From Polytrichum commune (lineage: Eukaryota; Streptophyta; Polytrichopsida; Polytrichales; Polytrichaceae), in contig OX485803.1 of NCBI GenBank assembly GCA_950295325.1, positions 32,366,001 to 32,430,000 of the forward strand: DNA of 64,000 nt, written 5' to 3'. Shown here piece by piece: positions 59,783-64,000 of the stretch. The notes below the pieces were generated by a model. The model saw only the letters and a program-made list of their open reading frames with translations. It was not told the origin of the DNA and did not search any database. Made by a program: the position numbers and the translations under genes. The stretch's first letter is position 1. Every line of letters begins with the position of its first letter.

Positions 59783-60678
59783 CAGTCAAGACTCTATAAA
59801 TGTTACAGGTCGGGAGTAGCAAAAAGACAACATATAAAGAATTAAAACAAGTAACACTTATAGAGTTCATACCAATGATTAAGAACATTTATAGAAATAA
59901 CACGTAATTTTTTTGAAAATGAAGAACATAACGTTTAATAAAAGTAAGAATGAAAGCACAAATGATAATACATAATTCAAGTAAACTAATTGAAAGAAAT
60001 AATCTATATAGTAGTAACTTGATGAGATTCTTTCAACTAAACTAACCGAGAGAGAGAATCTATAGTGGTCTGACGAGAAGCTTCCACATGATGAGATGAA
60101 ACTTCCTTACAGAGTCCTTGAATGCTCCTGATTTGTGATAGGGGCATCATTTGGTCTTTGTTCAAAGTATTTCTTCAAAGTCTCTAAAGAACGCTCAACA
60201 ACACTCGATCCTACAACTTCTTCTACCACATCAACCATAACCTCATCAACATCAATTTCTTGATGTTATGAGGAGTACTTATTAAAAAACTCCTCATCGG
60301 TAGGTTCATAGGGGTTGTTTAAATCAAACTCCTTCTCATAATTGAGGTATTCATGAGCATTCATCACGTCACCCATCTCACTATCAGATGACAACAACAT
60401 CAGTTGATGAAGTAGAGTAGCAACTTCATCAACCTCTACTAGGCGCCTAGCTTACATGTTTAAAATGTATGCTCTCATATATTATTACCTTTTATTTTCT
60501 CAAAATTAACACTTATAAAGGTGCAATTAACAAAGAAGGGAGTAGAGCATGTTATAACACTTAACACATAACACTCACTAGTCTTACCAATTGTGTTATT
60601 GTTGTAGGGGAGTAAAAATTTCTTAACATATATGAAATTATAAAGCTTATAGGGGTAACACTTATAGAGTCCTAATTG
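59783..60678 (-). mobile_element. pogo/Tigger-like element, 896 bp, with TA target duplication
   Basis: The left terminus CAGTCAAGACTCTATAAATG and the right terminus read inward CAATTAGGACTCTATAAGTG form the inverted repeat; both are flanked by TA (59781-59782, 60679-60680). This is the signature of pogo/Tigger-group Tc1-mariner elements, whose plant members also carry an ACTCTATAAAT-type terminus. Inside, on the minus strand near 60400-60070, lies the same acidic C-terminal transposase tail as at 30914-31198 (SVVERSLETLKKYFEQRP). It is interrupted by an in-frame stop (after NKYSS) and shifts. The catalytic core is deleted. Confidence 0.8.
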
Positions 60679-60741
60679 TATTTGGAAATAAAGTTGCAAC
60701 AAGGGCAGTGAGGGGTATAGCGGAAGCTATCATGTATATGA

Positions 60742-61244
60742 TCCCCCTTTCCCACATGACTTTAGCTTAGCCTAAAAGTTTGTTCTAAGAACACGGCCTT
60801 CACACCATCGACATTATCTAATCCTGAGCCTAGTCGGCAAATGATGTGGCATGGTTTAAAAGCGGAGGTTTTAAGCCTCAAGCACCGACTCTCGCATCGA
60901 TGCCTAGACATGGGGCAACATGCATGACTTTTACAAGTGTCGCCTCCCGCCCTTGTGATTGGTTGCTTTTAGTCTTAGCTATGAGGGCACGAGGAGCTTC
61001 ATTAACAAACAAAAAACCCATGGTAAGATAGATGAGTGGTAAGTATCTATCCAACATGTCATTGCTCGGTAGATAGAAACAATGAATATGTGTGAAAGCT
61101 ACTTAACTAAAACCCACTCGAAAATCTCCGGAGCAAGTTTTTTTAGGTGCATTGGGATAGCCGTGTGCATAAGCTATAACCGAGAGAGCTTTACTCGGTT
61201 TTTAGAAAAGACTATGGTTATTTGGTAAAGTCATGTGAGGATGG
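60742..61244 (-). mobile_element. Degenerate Harbinger-type MITE, second copy
   Basis: It matches the reverse complement of the MITE at 27950-28481. Shared parts include GATGTGGCATGGTTTAAAAG, AAACCTC..TTTTAAGCC-type blocks, GAGGGCACGAGGAGC, CAACATGTCATTGCT and TCTCCGGAGCAAGTTTTT. The termini are decayed (CCCACATGACTTTAGC at the left, GTAAAGTCATGTGAGGATGG at the right) and no target duplication is clear. Confidence 0.75.
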
Positions 61245-62760
61245 GCCTTGAGCCATGTTGTTCAAGTGTGGGTTGGTAGTTGAGGGGGTACTATAAATAT
61301 TTAGAGTTCAATTTGCGATGGGCAATCCTCTGGTGGGTTTGGGGGGGGGGGGTTAAGAGGGCTAGGTCATCTTTTGTGTACTATATCCCTGTGGAGTTGA
61401 GTTGAGGTGAAGTGTTATTGGAAGTGAGTAGGCACTATCTTCAAGAGTGGAGATGAATTGTTTGTTGAAATATTTGATGACTATAATCATGAGTATTTTT
61501 TTTTTAAACTAGTAGTAGTCGCTTGAGTTTTGTACTCCTTGGCTGTATCATATCTTCGTGCATACCTCTACTTACTAGAGCTTCAATGAACACAATGTAT
61601 ATGAGGGTAATGAAGACCCAAGGAAAGCACATAGTGGGAAGCAAAGGGGCAAGAGGATGAGAGATAGGGAGGTGAGGAGGGAGGGAGGGAAAGTAGGAAT
61701 AAGGTGAGGAGGGTTTTCAAGCATTTGCGTTCAAAGGAGTAGTTGGATTATACAACCATTCATATCAATATCCACACCCAAATCTAGGCACATATTAGAG
61801 ATAATGTGTAACTTAACCCTTAACTTCCTAAGAGGCCATATTTGGGCTTATGAGTGAGTCGTGCATGCAAATTCATCCAAAAGGAAAGTCACAACATGTA
61901 TCATTGCATTCCTCATGAGATTTTATTGTCAATTGCGATGATCCAATTCCAATATTGAAAAGATGGTTGTTCACAAAATATTTTTAACATCAACAATGGA
62001 CGATCTTTCCCCTTTGTTGATGCATTACACTGTATAGTATCCTATTATCATTTTGATTTTCAATTTTCAATTTTCTATGGACTTTTATTTTTACCTTAAA
62101 TTGTATATCTATTCTTAAAAAAATCTTGAAAGTTTGGACTATAGTTTTGTGGCATATTTATCACAATTTCTTGAAGTTTGATGATTCTAAAGTAATTATA
62201 AACAAATAAATATTTATAAATATTGCTTCATATTGATGTGATATTAAACTCATTAGCAACAACTTCTCTTTTAGGTGCAAAAAATCGAGGTCTAGAAAGT
62301 TTAGTTTTTAGATGATCTAATGAAACCACAATATGCTTTATGAAGTTTAGAGTTAAAGTCCAAGCTTTGGGCACCGGTAGGCAAATATGTGATACCTATG
62401 TGAGCCTTGTTCCATTTGGGCCCATGTAGTGTGGGAAATTGCATAATTACTTAGAAACATATTAGTGTCAACCAATAAGAGCAAAGGGCAATGAGGAGTA
62501 TGCCAAAATTTATTTATAAGGTGATGAAGTTCTTTTAAGCATTTGTCAACTTCAATTGGGGCAGTTGGAGCCAATCATTCCTATTGATCCACACCATAAT
62601 AATCTAGATTCATAGTAGAAACGTGCTTAGCTTAAAACCAAATTTGTGGGCATTAATCACACTAGTTGGGTCCCTAATGCGGGGAGCTCCATAAATACCT
62701 AGAAATGAATCAACAACAACCATTGTGAACAAAGAATTTATCTGCACTAAACTACAATTA
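61245..62760 (+). repeat. Gene-free stretch with local repeat family members
   Basis: 61720-61830 and 62335-62740 carry further diverged members of the 59.2-59.8 kb family (CAAGC.TTTG..., CAGTTGGA.CCAATCATTCCTATTG.TCCACACCAT). A G13 tract lies at 61341-61353 and a poly-T at 61496-61506. No gene is visible. Confidence 0.5.
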
Positions 62761-64000
62761 GAGTCCAAAGCATATCAAATTCCATTGGCGATGATGTCAC
62801 ACCACTTTCTCAAGAAATTGTGTTGAGTCCAACTCTAATAAGATGTCCTCACATTAGATATAATTATATGTAAGATCTCACACTAAGAATGTAACAAGAA
62901 GTTTTTTCTCACATTTTTGCCCGACTTGCTATTCAAGGAACTTCTAACACTCTTGTGTCAAAGTCCATTCAAAGAGCCATGACCGTATTTTTGGGGTGTT
63001 TATTTCGAAGGTTATGAAAATCTAGTCATCAAATCGAATTTGGGAGCATCTCAAAACATGTTACTTAAGTTGGGGAAAATTTGTTATGATTGTCAATGGC
63101 CATGTGATCGAGGGAACAAACCGAATGTGTAAATGGGTAACTTATGTGAAGCCAAATGTTAGTAGTGTGGCCCTTTAAACGCACTTTTGTTCACCTCAAT
63201 TGTTGCATCTAACTATGATTTCTCCATATTTATGACCGAATGCGAGATCATGGTTAGTGTAAATCTAAAGTATGATAGAAAAACTCCAAAGCTTAGGACC
63301 AATGAGGACGATATGGAATACATGCAAGCCCTAATTCCAACCATACCAAGATTGTATCAAGATTGGAGTCTACATTATGAGAAAAATAGAGCCTCAGTTG
63401 GCCTCAAGTTGGTTGGGGTCATGGGGGTCCTTGATGGTCGCAACTTGAGGGTCTATGCTTGAGGCGCATGACATTGAATTGATGTTGCATAGGTCCTTGT
63501 GGACACACATTCAATTGGACTTTGAGGGTGAGAGGGCGCAAACATGAGACCATGTCATGCTGGATGGGGTTTCCTGCAAATAAACAATGGCAATGGCGAA
63601 GACAATTGGACGGCTAGAGTGTGATTCGCGATGGCAATGGATGGTTTTAGTGGGTTTTGCAAGGGTTCAAATGTGAGGATTGTGAGGGTTTTGTGAGAGA
63701 ATTACAAGCATTTTGCAAGAGGGATGTGAGGCTTTGCAAAAGGGTTGTGAGGTTTTTGATATGGACTCAAATATTCAAAGCGTAATTTTGCTTCATCTCA
63801 CATATGCAGATGGCATTTGTATGCCATTACAACTTGAGGCGAATTCTTGGGTGACTATACAACCACGTGAGAAAGGCGGACATGCACGAGATGCAAGGAG
63901 GCACGGTGGAACTTCATTGACTTGGGTATATAAAGCAAGAGTTTTGAAGTTTAAAGCAGGTTGAGGTTCATCAAACATATGACAAATTCTAGTGCAACAC
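62761..64000. other. Non-coding end of window
   Basis: The best ORF (63187-63462, 91 codons) is unrecognised. The motif GAGG.TTTGCAA.AGGGTTGTGAGG is repeated within 63660-63755. No transposon structure could be delimited. Confidence 0.4.

Overview
This window is nuclear DNA of a land plant. The coding regions are split by many GT-AG introns, and the proteins are plant ones: a plastid glycerol-3-phosphate acyltransferase with a transit peptide, and the thylakoid-lumen photosystem II factor Psb27. One gene encodes a coiled-coil protein that matches the cilium/flagellum protein CCDC113 (CFAP263). Flowering plants and conifers have no motile cilia, so this points to a lineage with swimming sperm (bryophyte, lycophyte, fern, or cycad/Ginkgo). 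The moderate intron sizes and close gene spacing fit a bryophyte or lycophyte better than a gymnosperm, but the sequence alone does not settle it.

Layout. 1-6.8 kb is repeat-rich and gene-free, ending in a series of related segments that runs into the promoter of the acyltransferase. 7.1-11.4 kb (+) is the plastid GPAT/ATS1 gene, for which all 12 exons can be joined in frame. 11.5-17.4 kb is non-coding, with a large foldback element at 13.5-14.4 kb and a small terminal-inverted-repeat element at 16.15-16.49 kb. 17.5-19.2 kb (-) is a four-exon PYM gene (partner of Mago-Y14, exon-junction complex recycling). 19.8-32.6 kb is a nested transposon island. It holds a long AT-rich hairpin, mirror-image AT-rich arms around a dead PIF/Harbinger transposase and its Myb-like partner ORF, a truncated Copia retrotransposon with one LTR and a Harbinger-type MITE inside it, a trihelix-like fragment, a 30-bp minisatellite, a pogo/Tigger-like remnant and a foldback element that is also found inverted at the window start.

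34.5-36.5 kb (+) is a five-exon mitochondrial inner membrane protease subunit 2 (IMP2) gene. 38.7-45.1 kb (-) is the CCDC113-like gene, with an intron built of six tandem copies of an exon-like cassette. 45.9-46.5 kb (+) is intronless Psb27, head-to-head with the CCDC113 gene across 858 bp. 48.7-54.8 kb (-) is an 11-exon WD40 protein of the WDR20/creC type. 55.7-64 kb is again gene-free and repeat-rich, with nested MITEs, a second pogo/Tigger-like element with both ends preserved, a second degenerate Harbinger-type MITE, and diverged copies of a local repeat family.

The host genes do not form a pathway. They are ordinary housekeeping, organelle and flagellar genes separated by transposon-rich spacers. 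Exon boundaries were worked out by eye from reading frame, splice consensus and family resemblance. No database search was run.
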